Below are positions 1 through 6,692 of a DNA stretch of 13,278 nucleotides, in pieces (within the stretch, counting starts at the first letter, position 1; every line of letters starts with the position of its first letter). This DNA is from Methanobacteriota archaeon (lineage in GTDB: Archaea > Methanobacteriota > Methanobacteria > Methanobacteriales > Methanobacteriaceae): positions 1 through 13,278 of the forward strand of contig JAEZKE010000003.1 in the NCBI GenBank assembly GCA_023436175.1, written 5' to 3'. A program made the position numbers and the translations under genes. Under the pieces are notes generated by a model. The model saw only the letters and a program-made list of their open reading frames with translations, ran no database searches and was not told the DNA's origin.

Positions 1-312
1 ATACCTGATGATTTTGATGAAATGGAAGAAAATACTGTAATTATTGGCCATGAACACCCCAGTATTGGGCTTCGAAGTGGAGAAAGGTTAGAAAAGGTAA
101 AATGCTTCTTAAAGGGTAAAGTAAACAACAAAAACTTTATAATAATGCCTTCTTTTAATTTTATAACTGAAGGTTCAGACTGCTTACAGCAAAAAACCAT
201 CTCTCCATTTTTAAAAGATGTTTATTTAGGTGATTTTGAAGTATTTGCGATTGAAAACTTTGAAGTCATGAATTTTGGGAAGATAAAGAATTTATTGAAG
301 ATAAAAACATAA
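1..312 (+). CDS. Metallophosphoesterase, SbcD/Mre11-related archaeal type (3' end only)
   Basis: This is the C-terminal 103 residues of a gene whose 5' part lies outside the window; the frame is open from base 1. The visible motif GHEHPSIGLR matches the last metal-binding block (G-H-x-H-P) of calcineurin-like phosphoesterases of the archaeal SbcD-related family, which use two metal ions to cleave phosphodiester bonds. After it come about 80 residues of alternating strands, as in the C-terminal cap of that family. The upstream metal ligands cannot be seen, so activity cannot be judged. An Lhr-type helicase follows on the same strand after 116 bp. Phosphoesterases of this superfamily are often neighbours of Lhr-like helicases in archaea and bacteria, which supports a shared role in DNA or RNA processing. 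The ATG at 22 is internal to the frame and is not a start. Family assignment is fairly sure; substrate is unknown. Confidence 0.72.
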   Translation: MPDDFDEMEENTVIIGHEHPSIGLRSGERLEKVKCFLKGKVNNKNFIIMPSFNFITEGSDCLQQKTISPFLKDVYLGDFEVFAIENFEVMNFGKIKNLLKIKT

Positions 313-318
313 TTCTCT

Positions 319-339
319 TTTAATTAAAAATTAATTAAA
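319..339 (+). terminator. Hairpin just after the phosphoesterase stop
   Basis: TTTAATTAA and TTAATTAAA form a 9-bp perfect stem around the loop AAA, starting 6 bases after the stop codon. A run of six T lies further on at 394-399. The stem is pure A/T, so it is weak, and chance is possible in this composition. It may mark the 3' end of the phosphoesterase transcript. Confidence 0.3.
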
Positions 340-361
340 GAAGATAAAAAATGGAACAAAA

Positions 362-369
362 TTTATAAT
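362..369 (+). promoter_or_regulatory. Candidate TATA box for the helicase gene
   Basis: TTTATAAT lies about 63 bases before the helicase ATG. Archaeal initiation about 26 bases downstream of the box centre would give a leader of roughly 38 bases carrying the AAGGAT ribosome site at 419-424. In AT-rich DNA such boxes also occur by chance. Confidence 0.3.
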
Positions 370-428
370 GCATTAAATTGTGTAATATAATTCTTTTTTA
401 GTAAATTAAACTATAGTAAAGGATAAAA

Positions 429-3014
429 ATGATTAAAAGACAGGAAAAAATCTACAAAGACCATGAGATTTATAAATTATTACATCCCTGGGTAAAAGAA
501 TGGTTTAAAAACAAGTTTGATGGATTTACAGAATCTCAAAAGCTTTCCATTATGGATGTACACAAAGGGAACAACATCCTTATTTCATCGCCTACGGGAT
601 CGGGAAAAACACTCACTGCATTTCTTTCTATTATAAGTCAATTAACCATGCTTTCTGATATGGATAAATTAGAGGATAAAGTTTATTGTATCTACATTTC
701 TCCCTTAAAAGCACTTGATAATGATATTGAAAAAAACATAGATGAACCTTTACGCGAAATTGAAAAAATTGCAGGTAAAGAACTCGGAATTAGAAAGGCT
801 GTACGAACAGGAGATACAAGCCAGTATGAACGGACAAAAATGCTTAAAAAACCACCTCACATACTGATTACAACTCCTGAAACACTGTCAATTCTTCTCT
901 GCGCCCCTAAATTTAGAGAAAAAATACAGGACGTAGGATACGTCATAATAGATGAAATCCACTCTCTTGCAGATAATAAAAGAGGAGTCCACCTTAGTTT
1001 AACTTTAGAGAGGCTGCAGAACCTCGCAGGCAGATTTACCAGAATTGGATTAAGTGCAACTGTTTATCCCCTTGAAAAGGTGGCCCATTATCTGGTAGGA
1101 TCTCAAGATGGAGAAGTTAGGGACTGTAAGATTGTGGATGTAAATTATTTAAAACAGCTTGATATGAAGGTTTTGTGTCCTGTTGATGACATAATAAGTT
1201 CAGATCCAAATGAAATAAACAATGCAACCTATGATCTTCTAAATGAATTGATACAATCCCATAAAACTACTTTAATATTTACAAATACCAGAAGTGGTAC
1301 AGAAAGTGTAGTTTTTAACCTTAAAAAGAGATTTAAAGATAGATATGACGACAGCAATATCATGACCCATCACTCTTCTCTTTCAAAGGAATTACGTCTT
1401 GAAACTGAAGATAAACTGAAAAATGGAAAATTAAAAGTTGTAGTCTCTTCCACATCTTTAGAATTAGGGATAGATATAGGATATATAGACTTAGTTATAC
1501 TTATAAGTTCTCCTAAATCTGTTTCAAGGGCATTACAACGTATAGGAAGAAGCGGACACAAGTTACATGAAAAATCTAAAGGAAGAATCATTGTTGTAGA
1601 TAGGGATGACCTTGTGGAATGTTCATTGATACTGAAAAATGCAATTGAGGGGAAAATAGATGAAATACATATCCCTGAAAATTGTCTGGATGTTTTATCC
1701 CAACATATCTATGGGATGGCAATAGAAAGCAAACAGGACATTGATACAACATATGATCTAGTTAAAAGAAGTTACTGTTATAGAAATCTATCAATAAATG
1801 ATTATTTGAGTGTTTTAAGTTATTTAGCTGGAGAATATACAGATTTGGAAGATAGATACGTCTATGCTAAAATATGGGCTGATTATGACACTAACATGTT
1901 TGGAAAAAGGGGAAAATTGGCCAGGATGTTATATTCAACCAATATCGGTACTATTCCAGATAGATCATCTGCCAGAGTTAAATGTGCTGGTCAGGTAGTT
2001 GGACATGTGGAAGAAGATTTCATGGAAAAACTTCAAAAAGGGGATACATTTGTTCTGGGGGGACGAATTTATCGTTTCAATTATGCAAGGGGAATGACTT
2101 TAAATGTTACTCCTTCTTCAGGACCTCCAAGTATTCCTTCATGGTTTTCAGAACAGCTGCCTCTTTCTTTTGACCTTGCACTTGAGATTCAAAGATTCAG
2201 GGCACTGATGGAAGGTAAATTTTACTGCAAGCGCAGCAAGGAAGAAATAATGGATTTTATTCACGAATTTCTTTATGTTGATTACAATGCAGCAAACTCA
2301 ATTTATGAATATTTCAGGGAGCAATACCTTTATGCGATAATTCCAAGCAATAAAAAACTTCTTATAGAACATTACAAGGGTTTTGGAGGCAGAAAGTTCG
2401 TTGTTTTCCATACTTGCTTTGGAAGAAGAGTCAACGACGCATTATCTCGTGCTGTGGCTTATATCCTTGCTAAAAAATATAAACGAGATATTATGATTTC
2501 AATATCTGACAACGGGTTTTATTTAAGTTCAGAAGGTAAAATAGGAGGTTTAGAAGCATTTAATGACCTTACCTCTGAAAATATTGAAGAAATCTTAATT
2601 AAAGCAATTGATAAAACTGAAACGTTAGCAGGGAGATTCCGGCATTGTGCTGGAAGGGCACTGATGATCTTAAGGCGTTATAAAGGAAAAGAAAAAAGTG
2701 TATCCAGACAGCATATTAAAGGCAAAATACTGTTAAACTTTGTTAAAGAACTTGATGAAAACTTTTCAATACTTAAAGAAGCAAGAAGAGAAGTGATAGA
2801 AGACTTCATGGATCTTAAAAACGCAAAACGTGTTTTAAAAATGATTGAAAGCGGACAACTTGAAACAAAACAGATAAATACAATTATCCCCTCGCCATTT
2901 TCATTTAACCTTGTTGCTCAATGCTATCTAGATGTTTTAAAATATGAAGAGAGAATTGAATTCATAAGGAGAATGCATCAGGCTGTAATTAATCAGATCA
3001 GTGATTCAAGTTAG
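429..3014 (+). CDS. Lhr-family ATP-dependent helicase (archaeal Lhr-core type)
   Basis: An 861-residue superfamily 2 helicase. All core motifs are visible: Q-like FTESQ (33-37), Walker A SPTGSGKT (54-61), SPLKALDND (91-99), TTPETL (148-153), DEIH (175-178), SAT (209-211), IFTNTRSGTE (283-292), SSTSLELGIDIG (340-351) and arginine-finger motif VI QRIGRSGH (370-377). After two RecA folds come a winged-helix region (about 400-500) and the Lhr-specific C-terminal part, with TNIGTIPD (504-511), PSWFSEQLPLSFDL (570-583) and HTCFGRRVNDALSRA (661-675). This length and order fit the Lhr core of archaeal aLhr2-like proteins, without the long bacterial extension. Family members translocate 3' to 5' on single strands and unwind DNA or RNA-DNA hybrids; the cellular role is probably repair or RNA processing in the cytoplasm. 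AAGGAT stands 4 bases before the ATG. All motif residues are intact. Subfamily (aLhr2 versus aLhr1) is inferred. Confidence 0.93.
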   Translation: MIKRQEKIYKDHEIYKLLHPWVKEWFKNKFDGFTESQKLSIMDVHKGNNILISSPTGSGKTLTAFLSIISQLTMLSDMDKLEDKVYCIYISPLKALDNDIEKNIDEPLREIEKIAGKELGIRKAVRTGDTSQYERTKMLKKPPHILITTPETLSILLCAPKFREKIQDVGYVIIDEIHSLADNKRGVHLSLTLERLQNLAGRFTRIGLSATVYPLEKVAHYLVGSQDGEVRDCKIVDVNYLKQLDMKVLCPVDDIISSDPNEINNATYDLLNELIQSHKTTLIFTNTRSGTESVVFNLKKRFKDRYDDSNIMTHHSSLSKELRLETEDKLKNGKLKVVVSSTSLELGIDIGYIDLVILISSPKSVSRALQRIGRSGHKLHEKSKGRIIVVDRDDLVECSLILKNAIEGKIDEIHIPENCLDVLSQHIYGMAIESKQDIDTTYDLVKRSYCYRNLSINDYLSVLSYLAGEYTDLEDRYVYAKIWADYDTNMFGKRGKLARMLYSTNIGTIPDRSSARVKCAGQVVGHVEEDFMEKLQKGDTFVLGGRIYRFNYARGMTLNVTPSSGPPSIPSWFSEQLPLSFDLALEIQRFRALMEGKFYCKRSKEEIMDFIHEFLYVDYNAANSIYEYFREQYLYAIIPSNKKLLIEHYKGFGGRKFVVFHTCFGRRVNDALSRAVAYILAKKYKRDIMISISDNGFYLSSEGKIGGLEAFNDLTSENIEEILIKAIDKTETLAGRFRHCAGRALMILRRYKGKEKSVSRQHIKGKILLNFVKELDENFSILKEARREVIEDFMDLKNAKRVLKMIESGQLETKQINTIIPSPFSFNLVAQCYLDVLKYEERIEFIRRMHQAVINQISDSS

Positions 3015-3065
3015 AGTAAATGACTGCGTTCTATTTCTTAGACCCTCAAAGTTTCAGTCATATAT

Positions 3066-3073
3066 AAAAAAAA
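3066..3073 (-). terminator. U-run terminator candidate for the 102-residue gene
   Basis: An A8 run on the plus strand gives U8 in a transcript reading leftward out of the gene that ends at 3167. Archaeal RNA polymerase commonly stops at U-rich tracts. A second run (A6 at about 3122-3127) is nearer the gene. The choice between them is open. Confidence 0.3.
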
Positions 3074-3166
3074 TTTAAAATAAATATCAAAACATCTTAA
3101 TTAAATAAAATTTGCACACTTAAAAAATAAAGAATTGTGGAGGTTTAATACCCCTTAATATTTAAT

Positions 3167-3475
3167 TTATTCTGTAAAGTAATGTGTAAAGTCATCAGCA
3201 TCTATTTCAAGGAACCACTGGCCATTTGCAGTCATTATAGGTGTTCTGGTTATGACAACTGCAAGATCTTCAGCGTCTACATCATTATCTGTATCCATTT
3301 TTTCACTAATTAATTTTAAGGCATCAGCTAATGCTTCTTTGGTGTCAAATCCAAGCAACATTTCTCTTACATCCATTCCTACTTCTTCTGATGCATCCGG
3401 ATTTTTTGCAATTTCAACACTTTTAAGATTGTTAAATGCCATTACTGCGACTGATTTAATTTCGTTATCTTTCAT
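3167..3475 (-). CDS. Acidic hypothetical protein, 102 residues
   Basis: Not recognised. The protein is strongly acidic and has the look of a small soluble alpha/beta domain: a helical first half (FDTKEALADALKLISEKM) and a C-terminal part with short strands (LAVVITRTPIM, QWFLEIDADD). There is no signal peptide, membrane segment or Cys. A TTG at 3487 opens the frame further, but the ATG at 3475 is the better start, because GGTGAT, a good match to the methanogen 16S 3' end, lies 4 bases before it and would overlap codons of the longer form. It is divergent from the 97-residue gene across a 446-bp spacer and follows the helicase tail to tail. Even codon use and a clear ribosome site argue that it is real. 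Function unknown. Confidence 0.72.
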   Translation of the reverse strand: MKDNEIKSVAVMAFNNLKSVEIAKNPDASEEVGMDVREMLLGFDTKEALADALKLISEKMDTDNDVDAEDLAVVITRTPIMTANGQWFLEIDADDFTHYFTE

Positions 3476-3921
3476 AATAATCACCAAAATAGGTTATTTT
3501 TACTAAATAAAACTCTTTTTATTTAAATACTTTAAGAACATCTATATAAAGATTTTCAATTTGAAGTTTTATCTTGATATTATAATTTATATTCTAAAAA
3601 TTTCAATTCAGCTAATTACTTCATTTAAGTTTTAAATGTCTTATTTCAAGGTGATACTGTAAATTTCTTTGAAGTGTATTGATATACTCATACTCTATTA
3701 AATCACATATATACCTCAATAAATAATATCTGTATCTAAAACCAATATAGTAACAGAAAGTTGTTCAACTAAATGAATTTGAAATATATTAAAACTTGGA
3801 AAAATGTCTGTATTAAATGTTCGTAAAGAATATTTTAGATACTATATTAAATAAGCAGGTATACTCAATAAACAGCAGTAATATAATTAAATGAATTAAT
3901 CAGGCATATTGGGGACATAAC
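3476..3921. other. 446-bp AT-rich divergent spacer
   Basis: No gene is supported here. It lies between two divergent genes, so it should hold both promoters. For the leftward gene there is a good box at 3543-3550. For the rightward gene, AT-rich boxes near 3843-3853 and 3880-3893 are possible but not separable. A short imperfect direct repeat (TATACCTCAATAAA near 3715 and TATACTCAATAAA near 3858) is visible but may be chance. I see no strong hairpin. Confidence 0.6.
3543..3550 (-). promoter_or_regulatory. Candidate TATA box for the 102-residue gene
   Basis: On the minus strand this reads TTTATATA, the canonical archaeal box. It predicts initiation near 3520 and a leader of about 45 bases that carries the GGTGAT ribosome site. 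A competing AT-rich box at about 3518-3527 would give a shorter leader. Confidence 0.45.
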
Positions 3922-4215
3922 ATGTTGGAAAGGTTAGATAATATAATATATATGCTTTTAGTAGATTTAAAAGAGGGAAATCCAATAATAAAGCTTGCTC
4001 AAAGGGAAGATACATTTGAAGAATATTCCAGAACTAATCTTTATATCTATATCGAGCTTAGCAAAGATTTCAAGGTTTCAGTTTCATATTTAGCAGAATT
4101 AGAACGTTTATTTGGAAGTGGCGTTGGCATTGTACAGGATAGTAACACAGGATGTAAAATTTTAAGGACTAAAGTACCTCTCGAAAGTGTTAAGCACTTT
4201 GAAGAAATGGGATAA
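3922..4215 (+). CDS. Hypothetical protein, 97 residues
   Basis: Not recognised. The ATG is preceded by GGGGAC at 3911-3916, a usable ribosome site with about 5 bases of spacing. The protein begins with an amphipathic helix (LERLDNIIYMLLVDL), then a strand (TNLYIYIELS), a helix (VSYLAELERLF) and a final strand and turn that include a single Cys (GVGIVQDSNTGCKILRTKVPL). It looks like a small mixed alpha/beta soluble domain without a membrane segment. It stands alone, with 446 bp before and about 340 bp after it, so context gives no hint of its job. The good ribosome site and amino-acid makeup support a real gene. Confidence 0.62.
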   Translation: MLERLDNIIYMLLVDLKEGNPIIKLAQREDTFEEYSRTNLYIYIELSKDFKVSVSYLAELERLFGSGVGIVQDSNTGCKILRTKVPLESVKHFEEMG

Positions 4216-4554
4216 GAATTAAAAAATTACTTTAAATTTTAAAGTTGAGTATTAGTTATAAGTTATAATAAATGAAATCTCAATTATTTCAGAGCTTTGG
4301 CTAAGTTATTATGTGGTTAAAGTTACAAATCGAATGATTTCAGTTCTTTCATTACATAAAATTGAATAAATTTACAGATGACTGTTACAGAGTAATGTTA
4401 AAGATTTAATAATTAAGTCATTGCCAAATATTATTTCAATTTTCTCATTTTAAAATAGAGTTACAGATGGATTTACAAATTAAATATCTAAATCCTATCC
4501 CATATTTTTAATATATTTAACTGACATATTAATATTATCAAATGGGTGGTTATA
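4216..4554. other. 339-bp AT-rich spacer
   Basis: No gene or strong hairpin is supported. TTACAGATG occurs twice (about 4372 and 4462), and ATTAGTTATAAGTTATAA near 4250 is a short tandem pattern; both are too short to weigh much. The right end holds the promoter of the 222-residue gene (box at 4507-4520, ribosome site at 4544-4549). Confidence 0.55.
4507..4520 (+). promoter_or_regulatory. TATA box of the 222-residue gene
   Basis: TTTAATATATTTAA is centred about 41 bases before the ATG at 4555. Initiation about 26 bases downstream would start the RNA near 4540, leaving a short leader that just contains GGGTGG (4544-4549). The spacing fits archaeal promoters well. Confidence 0.45.
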
Positions 4555-5223
4555 ATGCTGGATTTAGGGATACAAAAAGGCAGTAAAGATAAGAGTGATG
4601 AATATAACACGAAGTTTCTAAATCAACTTGATCCTGGAGAGGAAATAACAGGTGAGATTTATATAGGGGAGATGAAAAAGAGGTTAATTAAAAAAACGGA
4701 TATCAATGAATTTTATATTATAATTACAGACCATGAAAATAAACAAAAATGGATATGTGGACTTATAACATCTTATTATCCTAAATCCGGTAACATTTAT
4801 GGTGAAAAAGGAGGCAGAGTATACGCTTTAATTGACAGTTTAAACCATGCGCTCAACAATGCGTCCATGAACGTTCAGGAAAGTTATTCCGTTAATTTTG
4901 ATACTTTTAGAAAGAGCGTTAATGAAAACGTGGGAAAAGTTAAAATAAAAGCAGTTCAATCATGGAACCCCAGTGCTAAAGCATGTAACTTAGAAGTAGT
5001 TGATGCAAAAAGTGCCGAAACAGTAGAAAAACCTGAAACGCCGGATTTAGTACAGTTAACACATGAAGATCCTGCAATTAAAATAGCATATGAAAATCTT
5101 CAAATTAAAGACAGGGAAATCAACAAAAAGACTTTAGCTTTTGAACTTAAATCAATGTTAGACAGTGGAGATATAATAAAAACTGAATTTAAAGATGCAC
5201 TCAAAAAAATAGATAAATTATAA
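4555..5223 (+). CDS. Hypothetical protein, 222 residues, possible SHOCT-like tail
   Basis: Not recognised. The frame also opens at a GTG at 4546, but the ATG at 4555 is preferred: GGGTGG at 4544-4549 is the likely ribosome site and would overlap the GTG. Residues about 20-145 are strand-rich (EEITGEIYIG, EFYIIITDH, QKWICGLI, KVKIKAVQSW) with a helix in the middle (YALIDSLNHALN), a pattern that could be a beta-barrel such as an OB-fold; this is only an impression. A Glu/Pro-rich linker (about 152-170) leads to a helical tail in which ELKSMLDSGDIIKTEF resembles the short C-terminal SHOCT motif (L-x2-L-x3-G-x-I-x3-EF). There is no signal peptide or membrane segment. It is convergent with the DUF2769-like gene, only 19 bases away. 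It could be a nucleic-acid-binding accessory protein, but I would not name it so. Confidence 0.68.
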   Translation: MLDLGIQKGSKDKSDEYNTKFLNQLDPGEEITGEIYIGEMKKRLIKKTDINEFYIIITDHENKQKWICGLITSYYPKSGNIYGEKGGRVYALIDSLNHALNNASMNVQESYSVNFDTFRKSVNENVGKVKIKAVQSWNPSAKACNLEVVDAKSAETVEKPETPDLVQLTHEDPAIKIAYENLQIKDREINKKTLAFELKSMLDSGDIIKTEFKDALKKIDKL

Positions 5224-5242
5224 AATTAATTCATATCATGTC

Positions 5243-5557
5243 TTATTTTTTACTTTTCCCCTTTTGGCAGAAATAGAGGGTTGGTTCCCCATTTTTTAAA
5301 TTATTTTCTTTCCATACAGGACATTTTTCACATATGCACATTTTTTTAGGATTAAGATCATTACATAGGGCTTTACCAGTAGAGCAGTACATTCCAGGAA
5401 CTCTATCAGCTTCAAAATATATCCCAGTTTCACTTGCCCATGCTATTTCCTGCATCAATCTCCATTTACCTTCTACACATATACTTTCTGCCTGCACAGG
5501 ACACTTTGGACATAAACATCTTTTAATATTTATCACGCTGAAATCAACTTCTGCCAT
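5243..5557 (-). CDS. DUF2769-like cysteine-rich protein
   Basis: A 104-residue protein with two copies of a C-x-C-x2-C-P cluster: C14/C16/C19 and C74/C76/C79, plus C27, C58, C65 and C97. Each half reads like CLCPKCPVQ or CICEKCPVW followed by a later C-x5-GK element (YCSTGK, FCQKGK). This fits the archaeal DUF2769 family as I remember it, whose function is not known; the Cys pattern suggests binding of zinc or an iron-sulfur cluster. The two halves look like an internal duplication, with about 40 residues between them (WRLMQEIAWASETGIYFEADR). The start is firm: GGGAGGTAA lies 7 bases before the ATG. The gene is soluble, monocistronic, and tail to tail with the 222-residue gene. Family assignment is from pattern memory. 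Confidence 0.7.
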   Translation of the reverse strand: MAEVDFSVINIKRCLCPKCPVQAESICVEGKWRLMQEIAWASETGIYFEADRVPGMYCSTGKALCNDLNPKKMCICEKCPVWKENNLKNGEPTLYFCQKGKSKK

Positions 5558-5771
5558 TTAACTTACCTCCCATATATTATATAATAATTAATTCTTATTT
5601 TTTAATATTAGTTTAAAAATAGATAACACCAATTTACTTATTAATAAAAATAGCAGTTGAAGTTTTAAAATTTTGAAAATATTTTAGGTATACTTAAAAT
5701 TAAAATTAACAATAATTCTATAACTAAAACTGATGAGTTTACATGTAAATTTTCCAAAATTATAAATACTT

Positions 5772-5831
5772 AAAAATTGCAATAAATGGCTCAGTTAGTA
5801 TATATGTAATGGTTGATTTATAGCAATTTTT
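5772..5831. repeat. Near-perfect 16-bp inverted repeat with 28-base loop
   Basis: AAAAATTGCAATAAAT (5772-5787) pairs with ATTTATAGCAATTTTT (5816-5831) with one mismatch. The loop begins with GGCTCAGTTAGTA, which resembles a tRNA D-arm, but no other part of a tRNA is present. The element could be a transcribed structure, a binding site or a decayed mobile element. Confidence 0.5.
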
Positions 5832-5950
5832 CAGATTTTTATTTTATTTTTGATTTTAAAACTTTTGAACGTTGCTTAAATTAATAACAGAATAAAAAAG
5901 TCATTTTAATATTAAGATTTTTATAAATTATAACACAGATTAGAACACGA

Positions 5951-5995
5951 TTTTTGTATAATAAGGATATGACGCGAATCCTTATTATACAAAAA
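5951..5995. terminator. Perfect 18-bp hairpin downstream of the 63-residue gene
   Basis: TTTTTGTATAATAAGGAT (5951-5968) and its exact reverse complement (5978-5995) flank a 9-base loop ATGACGCGA. CAC at 5946-5948 and GTG at 5996-5998 can extend the stem past a two-base bulge. It lies 35 bases beyond the stop of the leftward 63-residue gene, and each arm begins or ends with T5/A5, so it could end transcription in either direction. It could equally be a regulatory site or the relic of a small mobile element. Confidence 0.5.
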
Positions 5996-6018
5996 GTGAA
6001 GAACTACATAATTTTAAT

Positions 6019-6025
6019 AAAAAAA
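6019..6025 (-). terminator. U7 tract after the 63-residue gene
   Basis: An A7 run on the plus strand gives U7 only 5 bases past the stop of the leftward gene, followed about 24 bases later by the 18-bp hairpin. Together they make a convincing 3' end. Confidence 0.4.
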
Positions 6026-6030
6026 CAAAG

Positions 6031-6222
6031 TTATTTACTGAAATGCAATGCTAACTTACTGGTTACAACTGTTTTAGCCCTTAAAAGAATTTTATCAGTC
6101 TGATCGCTGTTTTTAATTTCTAGTTCAATTTTTTGAAGCAAAGACTCTAAATCTGACGGTTTACATCTGTATGCGGCATCTAAAAAGGTAGCTGCCATAT
6201 CAATACTATCAAAATTATCCAT
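6031..6222 (-). CDS. Small helical hypothetical protein, 63 residues
   Basis: Not recognised. It is predicted to be almost wholly helical, in two or three amphipathic segments (MAATFLDAAYRC, DLESLLQKIELEI, TDKILLRAKTVVTSKLALHF). There is one Cys and no membrane segment or signal. The ATG is preceded on the coding strand by GGGGG with 6 bases of spacing, a strong purine-rich ribosome site that supports translation despite the small size. An inverted repeat GTTATA-TTAT-TATAAC at about 6245-6260 lies just upstream in the promoter area and may be the AT-rich box or a regulator site. The gene stands alone between spacers of about 470 bp on each side. It could be a small regulator or a toxin/antitoxin-like partner, but nothing visible proves that. 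Confidence 0.58.
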   Translation of the reverse strand: MDNFDSIDMAATFLDAAYRCKPSDLESLLQKIELEIKNSDQTDKILLRAKTVVTSKLALHFSK

Positions 6223-6505
6223 AAGAGACCCCCACTATTTTAAAGTTATATTATTATAACTGTCTTCACAATAGTTTAGATTTTTTGATTAAAAATGATA
6301 TCGTTTTTCACAAGTAACTACAAACATCTGTGATTTTAAAAGTATATTCACTAATTATAACAACTTCAAAGTATCAGAAAGTAAATATTAGTAATAATTA
6401 TATAAATTGTAATATTTTACAGGATATATTCATGAAATGATGTCCTATAACTTAGAAATAATGTAGACCTGCAGGTTAAATTTTAAAAAATTTTTGAAAA
6501 TATTA

Positions 6506-6602
6506 TCAAACTTCGTTATAGACAGGTTTAGCGAAGTTGACGAAAATTTTTGATTTTCGGAAAGTCAAAATTCTTCGAATTTTGACAGTTGATTGGAATC
6601 AA
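6506..6602. repeat. Palindrome array A
   Basis: Four consecutive stem-loops. First, a 9-bp stem with one bulge (6506-6515 with 6532-6540). Second, CGAAAATT/GATTTTCG (6541-6559, one G-T pair, loop TTT). Third, GTCAAAATTC/GAATTTTGAC (6564-6586, perfect 10 bp, loop TTC). Fourth, TTGATT/AATCAA (6589-6602). The third is followed by AGTT, giving TTTTGACAGTT, which recurs in array B near 8826. The order of an AAAATTTTT-centred stem then a TCAAAA stem is also shared, so the two arrays appear to belong to one family. Confidence 0.6.
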
Positions 6603-6608
6603 AAATAC

Positions 6609-6615
6609 AAAAAAA
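6609..6615 (-). terminator. U7 tract downstream of the NERD gene
   Basis: An A7 run on the plus strand, about 78 bases past the NERD stop, would be U7 in its transcript, just before the transcript would enter palindrome array A. It is a plausible archaeal U-tract terminator. Confidence 0.3.
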
Positions 6616-6692
6616 TATATTTAATCATTTAATGTTATGATATTTCAATGCTTCTGCTTTTATCTATCAATTATCTATAATCTTAACTTATA

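Larger units (their letters stand above)
5558..6030. other. 473-bp spacer with two strong hairpins
   Basis: No gene is supported. The spacer holds the promoter side of the DUF2769-like gene, a 16-bp near-perfect inverted repeat (5772-5831), a perfect 18-bp hairpin (5951-5995) and the 3' side of the 63-residue gene, with an A7 run at 6019-6025. The rest is AT-rich sequence without a visible pattern. Confidence 0.6.
6223..6692. other. 470-bp spacer holding a palindrome array
   Basis: No gene is supported. Visible are the promoter area of the 63-residue gene, an isolated 10-bp palindrome ACCTGCAGGT (6467-6476) that stands out in AT-rich DNA, the palindrome array at 6506-6602, and an A7 run at 6609-6615 that may end the leftward NERD gene. 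Confidence 0.6.

Noticed and set aside
1370..1591. Open frame on the minus strand inside the helicase gene
   Set aside because: It is a shadow of the conserved helicase motif V-VI coding sequence, with no start signal of its own.
3773..3826. 17-residue open frame ending in CIKCS
   Set aside because: No ribosome site, AT-rich spacer, too short to support; the CxxC is probably chance.
5788..5800. tRNA-like D-arm GGCTCAGTTAGTA
   Set aside because: No T-arm (GGTTCRANYCC), anticodon stem or acceptor pairing of the right length follows; only this short string fits.
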